A stretch of 64,000 nt of DNA from NCBI GenBank assembly GCA_019828565.1, contig JAHDYR010000066.1, positions 124,001 through 188,000 of the forward strand, read 5' to 3'. The position numbers were made by a program, and so were the translations under genes. Under the pieces are notes generated by a model, which was not told where the DNA came from, searched no databases, and saw only the letters and a program-made list of their open reading frames with translations. Within the stretch, counting starts at the first letter, position 1. Each line of letters opens with the position of its first letter. The DNA is from Carpediemonas membranifera. Lineage: Eukaryota; Fornicata. Shown here in pieces: positions 10,323 to 19,546 of this stretch.

Positions 10323-11003
10323 ATGCTTTCCGTCCTTAGACAGGCGCTGAGCGCGTTCCCTTCGCCCCTTTCGCCGGGCCATGCCTTCGACGCGCCGGAT
10401 CCGCGCACATCGCTCTCAATTCAGACAGTCGCTTCCTGCTTTGCCGCCCGCAACCTCCAGATACACCTGCCACAGACGCAGTTCTTCCAGCAGACCACCG
10501 CGGTCGATCGCATCTCCCGAATCCTGGACCGCCACGGCCACAGTGTCCAGCAGCTCTCGTTGACACCGTCCACCGTCTGCGACGAGTTCGAGATCGAGGG
10601 CCGCGTGTGCACGGTCGCCGCGACGATCCACGGGCAGACGCGGGCCAACGTCCCCATCATCATCATGGCCCCAGAGCAGTTCAGCGCGGCCTGGCGCGTC
10701 GTCGTCACGATGGCGATGCTGGCGCTCGACTCGGCTGAGGCGATCGTGGTCTACCGGGAGACCTGCAACCTCAACTCCATCGAGATCTTCACCGCCAGCC
10801 TCCAGTACGACTGGCTGAAGCACCGCCGCGCGCTGCTCTTCAAGCTCTCGTTCTTCGGCAGCGAGGCCCACACCGACGCCGAGGAGGAGCGCGAGCACGA
10901 GGCCCTGAAGGCTATGGCGTGCGACGTGTTCAGCCACACGCTCGTCACGAATGTCATCGAGCCGCGCCGCGAGGTCTTCCCCCGCAAGCCCGCCAACCTC
11001 TGA
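10323..11003 (+). CDS. Uncharacterised 226-aa protein, copy 1
   Basis: Single exon, ATG 10323 (MLSVLRQALSAF) to stop at 11001-11003. Predicted mixed alpha/beta: FEIEGRVCTVAATI strand pairs near residues 85-100, a hydrophobic helix AAWRVVVTMAMLALD near 120-135, and a C-terminal Glu-rich helix. No signal peptide or clear transmembrane segment. I recognise no family. The copy at 24158-24839 carries an extra A in a run near its 5' end; this copy reads through without interruption. Confidence 0.65.
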   Translation: MLSVLRQALSAFPSPLSPGHAFDAPDPRTSLSIQTVASCFAARNLQIHLPQTQFFQQTTAVDRISRILDRHGHSVQQLSLTPSTVCDEFEIEGRVCTVAATIHGQTRANVPIIIMAPEQFSAAWRVVVTMAMLALDSAEAIVVYRETCNLNSIEIFTASLQYDWLKHRRALLFKLSFFGSEAHTDAEEEREHEALKAMACDVFSHTLVTNVIEPRREVFPRKPANL

Positions 11004-11138
11004 TCCTGTACCATAAATGACTAGAAACCGCGGGGTGCGGGGGGCTGTGGTGGGTGCCTTACGGCCTCGTGCACCTTGCGACTGCTGCCAAGTTGCTGAA
11101 CTTTTAGCAACGAGCCTTTGTGGGACACATCCAGCATA

Positions 11139-12467
11139 ATGTCGGAATTTCCAAGAGCAAGCTCGCCATTGGGCTATAATGACGACAAATCGGAGCTTGA
11201 CAACGAGACATTCGAGCGTCTTAGGAGGAAATGGGCCTCCCGCCTTAGTGGCGAAGAGACAGCGTCAATTCTGCAGACAACTCCCACTCCATCGAACAGA
11301 GCATCCGCAAAACGCACTGTATCATTCATGGAGACGTCCCCATCTGTCATTTCCGGGCGCTCGGTAACGCCAACTGGCAGGCGTGTTTCGCCCGGCCCGA
11401 GTCAGAGCCCGCTGCTGCAAGCCGCGACACGCACCTCTGGCGGGTATAGTGTTGGGCGCGGCCAGCAGAATTCAGAGCGGGAGCACACCGCAGAGCATGA
11501 TCCGGCGATCCCGGGCATCATGGCGAGGTTGCAGAGCCTCGAGGACCGGACCGGCCAGCCCCAACCAGTCCCAGACGTGGCAGCGAAGTGTAGAGACATG
11601 GGCCGTGTGACTGTTGCCCAGCCGGCATCTATGCACCGCTACCATGCGATACATACGGAGCCGCCCCGGACGTCGCCTTCCCCCGGCAGCGGGACCATCT
11701 TCGTGAACAAGCAGCACCTCTTCTTTGGGTCAGGCGCATCTGGCTTTGGCGGCAGTCCAGCAATTGTACGCGAACTCCGAATCCGGAATACGAACAGTCA
11801 TCGGGCCATTACAGTTAACTTAAGCATCGACCGCCGCTCACACGCGGTGCAACCATCACCTTACTCGCACACCTCCTTCTCCATCACGTCGCCGCGCACT
11901 CTCTACCTCAAGCCGATGGAGACCGAGACAATCCAGATCGCATGGCGCCCCCCGACAGTGGTGAGGTCGGCCCGGCTGCAGGACTACTACACGAGGGCGA
12001 AACTCGTCATAGAATGCCCGGACTCAGCCTTCCAAGTGCCACTGCTGGCAGTCAACGGCGAGCCCCTGCTCGTTATGACAAAGACGGCCGCTGTGTCGAC
12101 TGGTGGGAAGCTCCAAGGCTCTGCTGTGATCGAGAACAAAGGAACCGCACCCGCCTTCATCGAGTTCAGCCGCGGCGTGACCCCCGACACGCCCGTGGTC
12201 ATGCCGGGTGCCGTCGTTGCCTGCACCATTGCCTGCACGTCGACCATGGCGGGGGTCATGCAGGAACACTCCGTCGCAGAGTTCACGTACGACTGCGGCT
12301 CTGAGCCACTGCGGGCGCTGGCAGCCATGGCTGGTGCCACATGCCCCCTGGGTCACGTCGTTTACGACGCTCTGGGGCGGGAGAGCGTCGTGGCCGAGGA
12401 CGTACTTCCATGGTTCCTGGCGAGTACGTCGACGCACGCCATCCGCGTCAGGGTTGTTGAGAAGTAG
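11139..12467 (+). CDS. Ig-like (ASH/MSP, SPD-2/CEP192-type) domain protein
   Basis: 442 aa from ATG 11139 (MSEFPRASSP). The first ~170 residues are Ser/Pro rich and disordered. From about residue 185 there are two successive beta-sandwich-like segments: VRELRIRNTNSHRAITVNL with LYLKPMETETIQIAWRP, then LQGSAVIENKGTAPAFIEF. Spacing of the 'R/IxNT' and 'LxPGxxxxI' type patterns is what is seen in ASH/MSP Ig-like domains, found in centrosomal CEP192/SPD-2 and in axonemal proteins. A basal-body or ciliary role is inference only. The gene starts 89 bp beyond the copy-1 breakpoint. Confidence 0.6.
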   Translation: MSEFPRASSPLGYNDDKSELDNETFERLRRKWASRLSGEETASILQTTPTPSNRASAKRTVSFMETSPSVISGRSVTPTGRRVSPGPSQSPLLQAATRTSGGYSVGRGQQNSEREHTAEHDPAIPGIMARLQSLEDRTGQPQPVPDVAAKCRDMGRVTVAQPASMHRYHAIHTEPPRTSPSPGSGTIFVNKQHLFFGSGASGFGGSPAIVRELRIRNTNSHRAITVNLSIDRRSHAVQPSPYSHTSFSITSPRTLYLKPMETETIQIAWRPPTVVRSARLQDYYTRAKLVIECPDSAFQVPLLAVNGEPLLVMTKTAAVSTGGKLQGSAVIENKGTAPAFIEFSRGVTPDTPVVMPGAVVACTIACTSTMAGVMQEHSVAEFTYDCGSEPLRALAAMAGATCPLGHVVYDALGRESVVAEDVLPWFLASTSTHAIRVRVVEK

Positions 12468-12519
12468 GCAGCGATCGTTTGTTTGCCTTAAATAAACTCA
12501 TTGCGACCAAATTAGAACT

Positions 12520-13351
12520 TTAAACCTCCTCGGGGTCGTCTCTCTCGGACGAGACGATGACGAAGACCTGCTCGAGCGTCGTGTCCGACAGACCCCAGTC
12601 CTCGACACCACCGTGGTTGCGGACCTCGGACATCGACTCGAACACCGTCGCGAGGGAGTGGGTCTCGGTGGGCACAGAGAACGTCCTCGTGCCGAACATC
12701 GACTCCGTCAGGGTGGCACCCTCCACGGCCCCGAGGACGAGGTCCGTGATGGCGTCGGCGCCATCCTCTGTGTCCTCGTCCTTGCTGGTGACGACGAGCT
12801 TGTAGCCGCTGCCGTAGAACTCCTTGAGGTTCTCAGCTGGGGCAAGGCACTTGAGCTTGCCATCGACGATGATGGCGACGTTGTTCCCGAGGGCCTCGGC
12901 CTCCTCCATGGAGTGTGTGGTGAGGATGAACGTCCTCTTGCCCTGGGACTCCCGGATCGACGACCACAACTGGCGGCGGGATGCGGGGTCGAGACCAGTG
13001 GTAGGCTCGTCCATGACGACGATGCTCGGGTTACCGATCATCGAGATGGCCACCGACAGGCGCCGCTTCATGCCGCCCGAATACGTCCCGCTGAGGTCGT
13101 TGCGGACGGAGTACAGACTGACGCCCTCCAGGCCGGCCTTGATGGCGGCACGGAGCTTCCGTCCCCACATGCCCTTGACCCGGCCATAGAAGGCCATGTG
13201 CTCGGCGGCTGTGAGGTCGGGCCACAGCCGGTCGAACTGGGGGCAGACGCCCAGGGTGCGGTGGATCTTCGTCTGCTGCTTGCCCATCTTGTATCCGACG
13301 ATGGTGGCGTTGCCGCTCGTCTGTTTCATGAGGCCGCAAAGCATGTTGATC

Positions 13352-13383
<32 letters not shown>

Positions 13384-15097
13384 CACCGCAAGGCACGTTC
13401 CCTGAGGGATGGTGAAAGAGACGTCGTTGACGGCGTCGAGACGCTTGCCCCCGGGGAGTTTGAAGCGCTTCTTCAGATGCTGGACGACGACCGCGTTGGC
13501 CTCCGTGTTGTTTGCCTCTGCGGCTTCCCGCTGGGTCTCCACGGATGGGTGGGTCGGGTGCTTCATGGTTGGGCGGGCGTTCGCCAGGTCCGTGAGGTGG
13601 TGGGCGTCCTGGTTGCGGCGCCGCGCCTCCTCCTCGGCCTCCTCGATGGCCCTGGTACCACGGAAGCGCCGTGTGACTGCGCCTACGAGAGACCCCACGG
13701 CCCTGAAGTCGGTGAGGCGGCTGATGGCGGTGTTCGTCCAGAAGGTGACCCAGCCGAGGAAGGCGTCCCACTTCCAATCGAGCAGATAGCCGACCGCCAG
13801 CTGGGGGATGACCGTGGCGAGGAGGACGGCGATATAGAGGTAGTATCGCCAGTCGACAGAGGCCCAGCCGACGCCCTCGAAGCCGAGCTTGGAGCCCTCC
13901 ATGAGGATGTACGTGCACTCGTGGAACGCCACCGAGGGGATGAAAACGAAGGGGTTCGTCAGGCCGGCCTCGTCCGCGATGAACACCACCATGACGGCGG
14001 TCTCGTTGAGGATGAATACGAGGAGCCAGCCGACGACCGTGGCGGCCATGACATTGGGGATGAGGGGAGCGACCGCGAGGGCCGTGGCGCTGATGTTGAG
14101 CGACCAGGCGATGTACAGCAGGGCGTACAGGAAGAAGTTGTTCTTGACGAAGATACGCATGTTAAAGACGAGACCAGTGATGATGAGGGCGATGCAGCAG
14201 ACAAGAGAGAGGAAGACCGCGAAGACGTAGTTGACGGACCAGTAGACAGGCCGTTTGAGTCCCATCATCGTCATCAGGTTGCGGAGGCCGAGGGCGCGGT
14301 CGAGGGCGATGCCGCCGATGATGAAGGGTAGCATGATATGGACAGCGAGGCCGAACGGCTCGACTAGGGAGACCGATATGAGGTCGAGTGAGGCCTCCAC
14401 TGCATCTCTGGGGTAGTCCACGGTGTAGTGGGTGATGTAGCTCAGACCGGGCGACAGCAGCTGCATCCAGGCGTTCGTGAGCAGGTCGCTGAGGGGCAGG
14501 AGGTAGTCCGAGGTGAATATGCCCACAGCCATGACTGACCCGTCGCCTGTGTCGTTCGTAAAGAGCTTGAAGTCGAGCCCGCTCGCGTCGGCCTTGCTGA
14601 AGGAGACAGCGCCCAACGTGTCGATGGCGTTGTCCCACTGCGCCAGGTAATACGCGTTGATCGCGTCCTCAGAGTCGTACGCCGCTCCATATGGCGAGCG
14701 GCTGCTGCCGATGTTGGCCGTCTCGACGTCCGCGAGCAGGCCCGTGGCGGGGGCCGTGGAGTCCTCGGGCAGTGTGCCGACAGTCACACCGTCTGCCGCT
14801 GTATAGAGGAGGGAGAAGGGCTTCGGATCACTGGAAAGGGGCGCGTGGTCGAGCCAGGAGGTCCAGGCCCAGCGCTGGGGGACCCAGGTGGGGCTGGTCG
14901 ACGCGGGATACGTCTGATCGAAGGAATCGCCGATAAGGGCTGCGGAGCCGATAACCATGAAGACAATTGCCACAGGGGCCGCGATTAGAATGAGATTGGT
15001 CATAACCTTGCGCTTCTGGCGATGGAGAAGGACCATCAATAGCCCAAAGCACTGAAGAAGGACTAGATAAGTGAGTACAATCCAACATACCGTTCAT
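12520..15097 (-). CDS. ABC transporter, ABCA subfamily, half-size
   Basis: Membrane lipid or amphipathic-substrate transporter with one membrane domain followed by one ATPase domain. A 7-nt first exon (15097-15091, ATG AAC G) is spliced by a 28-nt intron (15090-15063, donor GTATGT, end CTTATCTAG) to the main exon 15062-12520, giving 849 aa. An N-terminal membrane helix (LILIAAPVAIVFMVIG), a large non-cytosolic loop, and about six helices between 14330 and 13780 follow. The ATPase domain has Walker A GPNGAGKTTT (about residue 560), signature YSGGMKRRLS and Walker B VVMDEPTTGLDP, then a switch His (TTHSMEEAEAL). Full ABCA proteins have two such halves; single-half forms occur in protists. Confidence 0.93.
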
Positions 15098-15428
15098 ATA
15101 GTGGTTTGTCCTCTCTGTTTGTCCTCTCCAAGGATGATTGTTCTTGCACAAAACTGCACCGCAGGGTTTGTTGCATTGAGGCTAACATGTGGAGTGCAGA
15201 AACTTCAATCCATCTGAGCCGGACGAACGCATCTGCCACACCATGACGGTCTCTGCTCAACCCAGCTTGAGGTCTAAGATTCAATTCGCAGCGAAAAGAA
15301 ATCGAGTGCTTTCGAATCGCCTCGGGGTAGGTTTGGGTCGGCATGCATGAGAGTAGGGGGAGTAGAGGGCCAGCTTCCAGTTCGACGTCAGGTGACGACA
15401 GAATTTGCCAAATTCCAAACGATCGGCA
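15098..15428. other. Divergent promoter region between the ABCA gene and the 398-aa gene
   Basis: 331 bp between two genes transcribed away from each other. AT-richer than the flanks. The reverse strand stays open through here, but without homology. No repeats or RNA gene seen. Confidence 0.4.
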
Positions 15429-16625
15429 ATGTTTCAAGATGAGCCAGAACTGCGGGCTCAAGCGACCACGAGGATGCAAGACGACCCAGAAAGGATAACG
15501 AAAGAGTCCACGTGGGGCAGCCATGATGAATCCTGGGCGGATAGCATGAAAGCGTATGAAATGCGGAGATCGACGACGCCATGGCAGCGGACGAGGAGTG
15601 AGGTGCCTAGCTATCATCGACAGAGAGAGTCCATCACACAGACTATCTACAACCCTGTGATACAGCGCTTCAAGCCCGACGGTAAGAACTATGAGACTGT
15701 CCGTGACGTCGAGCGGACATTGGAGAGGCCTGCATCTGAGCTCAACCAACGCTACGACGAGCGTCTTAAGCACGAGACGTCGTACAACATTGTTACGGGC
15801 GAGTCGAAGCTGAAGAACCACCCCCGTGACCCGTTCAACAAGGAGCTCGAGGAGAAGCCGTACAAGCCCTACGACAGCCGCCACAACTTCAATATCGCCA
15901 CTAACATGGACTACGCGGACACAGCGCAGGTCGCCCCGCACCTGAGACCAGAGCGAGAGCCGATTGAACACTTTGAGCCCCGCGAGCACCCTGGTCGGGC
16001 AGCGTTGCGGCGCGATTATGACATTGCAAGCAACAACTACATCAAGGACCACGAGACAAGGGCTCAGCAGGATGCGGAGCACCACCTCAACAAGGCGTAC
16101 GACACGATGCGGCGGACGAAGGTGTTCGACCCTGTCACAGGGGAGATCCAGGGCGACCGGGGTCACGATACCGCGGCTAAGGAGGCATCCAAGGTCAAAC
16201 GGGCGCAGTATTACCACGAGAGGGACCTACCGCCGTATGTCAAGCGGAGTGACTCGCGGGCCTTCGACCTCCTCTCGAACGAGGTCAAGGACAGCAGCAT
16301 CGCCAGTGCCCTGAAGAAGAAGGACAGTCGCACGGGTCAGCGCATCCTTAGGAACGAGGCGGCGGCCAAGTACAAGCAGCTCGAGCAGGTTAACCAGGCC
16401 ACTGAGGACAGGACGCTCGCCCGGCCCAACCCGCAGGCCTGGCACGAGGAATACGGCCGGGGCTACGATATTACCACCAACCAGCCGTTCGCGGGGGTCA
16501 AGGCGAAGACAGTGGCGTTCCCGAAGGCGAGGCCGCGACTGACGCCATACGACCGGTTGACGCTAGAGGCGGAGCCGGCCAAGCTGTTCGAGACGCAGCG
16601 GAAGCGTGCGGCGGGAACGAGGTGA
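15429..16625 (+). CDS. Putative axoneme/cilium-associated protein with repeated [FY]D-x-x-[ST]-[GN] motifs
   Basis: 398 aa from ATG 15429 (MFQDEPELRAQ); an in-frame TTG start 24 nt upstream is less likely. Highly charged, no globular core. A short motif recurs along the length: YNIVTGESK, FNIATNMDY, YDIASNNYIK, FDPVTGEIQG, FDLLSNEVK, YDITTNQPF. Such spaced aromatic-Asp/Asn-[IVL]-x-[ST]-[NG] repeats are frequent in microtubule-lattice ciliary proteins, and the protein at 18029-18631 has the related YDPITLDY and FNPITGKER. Assignment to the axoneme is inference from composition; I cannot name an orthologue. Confidence 0.65.
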   Translation: MFQDEPELRAQATTRMQDDPERITKESTWGSHDESWADSMKAYEMRRSTTPWQRTRSEVPSYHRQRESITQTIYNPVIQRFKPDGKNYETVRDVERTLERPASELNQRYDERLKHETSYNIVTGESKLKNHPRDPFNKELEEKPYKPYDSRHNFNIATNMDYADTAQVAPHLRPEREPIEHFEPREHPGRAALRRDYDIASNNYIKDHETRAQQDAEHHLNKAYDTMRRTKVFDPVTGEIQGDRGHDTAAKEASKVKRAQYYHERDLPPYVKRSDSRAFDLLSNEVKDSSIASALKKKDSRTGQRILRNEAAAKYKQLEQVNQATEDRTLARPNPQAWHEEYGRGYDITTNQPFAGVKAKTVAFPKARPRLTPYDRLTLEAEPAKLFETQRKRAAGTR

Positions 16626-16716
16626 CTGTATGATAGCGGTTTAAACCAGTGGTGGTGTTTAGTTAGTTTTGTGAGTTTGTTTCGTGTTGATAATAAGACA
16701 AATGTACACGACGGTA

Positions 16717-17934
16717 TCATTGCATGCTGACCGTCTTAAGCCGCGCATCCCGCAGCAACCGGGCTGTCCCCGCAGACCCCTGGCCCTCGTCGGCAAGGTA
16801 GACCACGATCTGTCCGCCCCTGGTCGACCTCAACAGCGGGCGGCATTCCTTGTAGCACGTCCCGAAGGTCTGCTCGAACCGCGGGGCCGGGGCGGGACCG
16901 GTGAAGTCATCTACTGCCGTCAGCTCGACGAACTTGCGGGGGCCCGGGAGGAACATACCCGTGGGGTGCCGAACGTTCTTCTCGAGTCCGGACTCCCTCA
17001 TGAAGCGAAGGTAGTCTGCCTGCCGGAGTTTGACGATCTCAAGAAGCGTCTGCTCGCGCTGCTGGACGAGGTTAACCAGCCCGCGGATGGACTGGCACCT
17101 CGGGAGGGTCTCCTTGAGCTCCTTGATGGTCTCCTTCCTCTGGGGGACGGGCTTGAATAGCACCGGCCGCGGCGGGTTCTTGGGGATGTTGCTAGCACTG
17201 GGGCAGTCCGGCCTGATCTCTGGAATGAGTGCCATGCCTAGTGCATGCCGCTTAGCGACCCAGTGTCCGAAGATGGCGTCACCAATTGTTACAACAATGT
17301 CGTTCGCCTGGCCAACACCGTACTTACTGGCAAGATCCCCTCGGAGCTTCCTGTAGAGACCATGGCGGCCGTCGATGTCGGTTATCTTGTACGGTGGCCT
17401 CGACTTCGACAGGATGGTGCTGTCAAAAACTGCGTTCCGATCAAAATAGTCCGTCTCGACGACATATGAGTCCATCATGATGATGATAGACTCGAATATG
17501 TCTACATCGAGGAGGTGGGCACGCTCGCCCAGCTGGGCACGCACTGTCTCAATGAAGGCGAGATCCTCCTCATCCGCATCATAGTCAATGTCTCGTATTC
17601 GATCATACTGTATATATGTCGGTGGCATCGTGTATGGGGGCATTGGGGCGGGTTCAATTTGGGTCATGACGGGCAACGGGATGTCGTGTCCTCGGCCAAG
17701 CCGTAGCATGCGCTCGAGCTCAGCTTTCTCGGAATCCACCATATCATCACTTTTTTGAGCTGGTTTCATCTCAATTGCCGCGGAAAGATCAACATCGAGC
17801 AATTCCTCTCCATCAATCTCCTCATATGGAACGACTTCGAAGATTTCCGGCAAAACGCGTGATGTAACACGTCTCCCATACCTCCCCATCTTCGCGCCGC
17901 TCCCGCTTTTCACGCCTCCGAAGCGTGAAGCCAT
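16717..17934 (-). CDS. Enhancer-of-polycomb-like protein (EPC/Epl1, NuA4-type complex)
   Basis: 405 aa from ATG 17934 (MASRFGGVKSG). The N-terminal region is basic and rich in Gly/Arg. The EPcA-type signature DIDYDADEEDLAFIETV appears near residue 125, followed by a helical stretch FESIIIMMD as in EPC/BRPF proteins. Near residue 235 is FGHWVAKRHALGMALIPE, matching the WxxKR...PLIP segment conserved in EPC1/2 and Epl1. Epl1 anchors the piccolo NuA4 histone acetyltransferase module to nucleosomes. C-terminal Pro/Gln-rich and weakly conserved. Its 3' end faces the 398-aa gene, with 91 bp between stops. INO80 and ASF1 lie within 7 kb. Confidence 0.75.
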   Translation of the reverse strand: MASRFGGVKSGSGAKMGRYGRRVTSRVLPEIFEVVPYEEIDGEELLDVDLSAAIEMKPAQKSDDMVDSEKAELERMLRLGRGHDIPLPVMTQIEPAPMPPYTMPPTYIQYDRIRDIDYDADEEDLAFIETVRAQLGERAHLLDVDIFESIIIMMDSYVVETDYFDRNAVFDSTILSKSRPPYKITDIDGRHGLYRKLRGDLASKYGVGQANDIVVTIGDAIFGHWVAKRHALGMALIPEIRPDCPSASNIPKNPPRPVLFKPVPQRKETIKELKETLPRCQSIRGLVNLVQQREQTLLEIVKLRQADYLRFMRESGLEKNVRHPTGMFLPGPRKFVELTAVDDFTGPAPAPRFEQTFGTCYKECRPLLRSTRGGQIVVYLADEGQGSAGTARLLRDARLKTVSMQ

Positions 17935-18028
17935 GAAAATTCGAGTTTTCGTTCCCCGCAAAAGTGCAGAATAAGAACAAGGGTTTCCCGAGCGTCTTTA
18001 TACCATATAGCAGCTCAAATGCAACACC

Positions 18029-18631
18029 CTACATCCACTCTGGCTTGAAAGGCTTCGGGGCGACGTCCGGCACACGCCGCTCCTTCCCGGTGATGGGGTT
18101 GAACTGGGAGTTGCCCCGCTGGTCCAGAGAGCGCGCCCGCATCTGTGCCCGCCAGACGGCGCTATCGTCCTCGAACTTAAGCCGCTCGCCGTCCTTGCCG
18201 TCGCCGTAGTCGAGAGTGATCGGGTCGTAGGCGGCGCCGCTCCGGTTCTTACGGCCGTAGTCCGCGGAAACTAGGAAGTCCAAACGCTCCTCATCCGCAC
18301 GCATGCTCTCCTCGTTACGCTGCTTCACAGCTTCGAGCCTATCTGCTTCCACGGCCCGCTTCCGAGAAAGAACGGCTTCGTTCTTGACCTTCTTGGCGTA
18401 CTGGTCCTCGTGGATAAGCTCCTGAACATCCGTGTTGAATCGATCTGCTTCGTCTATGTATCCAGGGTCTCTAGTTGACGGCTTCGCAATATTTCCGGGA
18501 TTTTCGTATGAAGCAAAGCCCTCACGACGTTGTGCGAGGCGTACCTTCTGTACCTCGTCTACATTGGCAAGTGCTCTGCGCTCCTCGCGGGTTCTGGGCT
18601 GTACGCGGCGTACTGGCTCGTCGTAGTTCAT
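18029..18631 (-). CDS. Charged 200-aa protein, possibly axoneme-associated
   Basis: From ATG 18631 (MNYDEPVRRVQ). Very rich in Arg, Glu, Asp and Gln with long charged helices (residues 90-125: KNEAVLSRKRAVEADRLEAV). YDPITLDYGDGK near 145 and FNPITGKERRVP near 180 resemble the short repeats of the protein at 15429-16625. No membrane or signal segment. Not assigned to a family. It lies 68 bp downstream of the uS3 stop and on the same strand. Confidence 0.65.
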   Translation of the reverse strand: MNYDEPVRRVQPRTREERRALANVDEVQKVRLAQRREGFASYENPGNIAKPSTRDPGYIDEADRFNTDVQELIHEDQYAKKVKNEAVLSRKRAVEADRLEAVKQRNEESMRADEERLDFLVSADYGRKNRSGAAYDPITLDYGDGKDGERLKFEDDSAVWRAQMRARSLDQRGNSQFNPITGKERRVPDVAPKPFKPEWM

Positions 18632-18699
18632 ATTCTTGGTTGTTTGGGCAAACCTGCACATCATTAAAAGCAAGAGCAGGGAGGGCTCCGAGAACGAAT

Positions 18700-19341
18700 T
18701 TACTCTTCCTTGGGCTCAAGGACAGTAACGAGATCGGGCTGGATGGCGTTCTTGTCGAAGCGAGAGGTGGGGAGGCAGATCTTGACCTGGATGCCGAGGA
18801 CACCCTGGCGCATGTGGAGAGCGGTTGTGCAGGTGTCGACGTAGTCAATGCCGGGCTGGCCAGTGCGGAGGATGTAGCCATCGCGGTACTTCTGGGACTT
18901 GGCACGGGCAGCGCGCAACTTGCCGGAGACGACAATCTCCACACCCTTGGCGCCAGCCTCCATGGCGGAGCGCATGACGGAGTAGGCGGCACGGCGGACG
19001 GGGAGGCCCATCTCGAGCTTGAAGCGGAGGGACTCGGCCTGAGCGGAGGCAGAGAGGCCACGCTCCATAACACGGTCGCAGAAAAGCTCAACGGCGCCAT
19101 CCTTGAAGCCGTAGCGCTTCTGGATGAGGGAGGTGAGCTCACGGAGGCGGCGGTTGTTGGTGCCAAGAACCTCACGGGTCTTGGTGGCACGGATCACGAT
19201 ATCGGTCTTCATGGGGGAACGCTTGACCTCGCAGCCAGAGTAGCCCTCAGCAGCAAGTTCGCGGCGGAGGAACTCGTTGAGCTCGGCGTAGAAAAGGCCG
19301 TCAGCGACAGCCTTGTGCTTCTTGCTGATCATCTGCACCAT
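18700..19341 (-). CDS. RPS3: Small-subunit ribosomal protein uS3 (RPS3)
   Basis: 213 aa from ATG 19341 (MVQMISKKHKAVADG) to 18700. Component of the 40S head at the mRNA entry tunnel. The KH domain is evident (VIRATKTREVLGTNNRRLRE, near residues 50-70), followed by the C-terminal domain MGLPVRRAAYSVMRSAMEAG and GVEIVVSGKLRAARAKSQKY. Length is slightly below the animal orthologue (243) because the C-terminal tail is short, ending LEPKEE. Strongly biased codons, as expected for a highly expressed gene. No intron seen. Confidence 0.98.
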   Translation of the reverse strand: MVQMISKKHKAVADGLFYAELNEFLRRELAAEGYSGCEVKRSPMKTDIVIRATKTREVLGTNNRRLRELTSLIQKRYGFKDGAVELFCDRVMERGLSASAQAESLRFKLEMGLPVRRAAYSVMRSAMEAGAKGVEIVVSGKLRAARAKSQKYRDGYILRTGQPGIDYVDTCTTALHMRQGVLGIQVKICLPTSRFDKNAIQPDLVTVLEPKEE

Positions 19342-19546
19342 AGAGAGACTATTTAAGAGAGGAAACTACCCACTGGCACTCGAAAACTGATCAATCGAGT
19401 GCTGTGGGGCCAGACATACAAGCTCCAGGAAAGGAAAGATGTATGCGTCTTTCGCCAAGCCAACCCAAACCTTCAGATCGCCACTCAGCAAGAATACTTC
19501 CCTTCTCCTAAGATGAATTTACACTGAAACCTCACAAACGAACACT

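Larger units (their letters stand above)
7552..11049 (+). repeat. Inverted segmental duplication, copy 1 (3498 bp, likely the parental copy)
   Basis: Near-identical in reverse complement to 24112-27616. It begins inside the PH-like gene at 7552 and ends in the intergenic region at 11049; at both points the two copies diverge abruptly. It carries the IFT54-like gene, the coiled-coil gene and the 226-aa gene, all with intact frames here. The PH-like gene is whole at this locus and truncated at the other, so this locus is the probable source. The copies differ by a few single-base homopolymer indels, scattered substitutions and two in-frame blocks (120 and 126 bp) in the IFT54-like gene. Confidence 0.95.

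Noticed and set aside
9149-10408. 419-codon minus-strand frame opposite the coiled-coil gene
   Set aside because: Antisense shadow; the sense strand splices into a coherent heptad-repeat protein and the pattern recurs identically in the inverted copy.
12613-14331. 572-codon plus-strand open frame opposite the ABCA gene
   Set aside because: Shadow frame, Asp/Glu/Gly/Val-rich nonsense; the ABCA reading has Walker A, signature and Walker B motifs.
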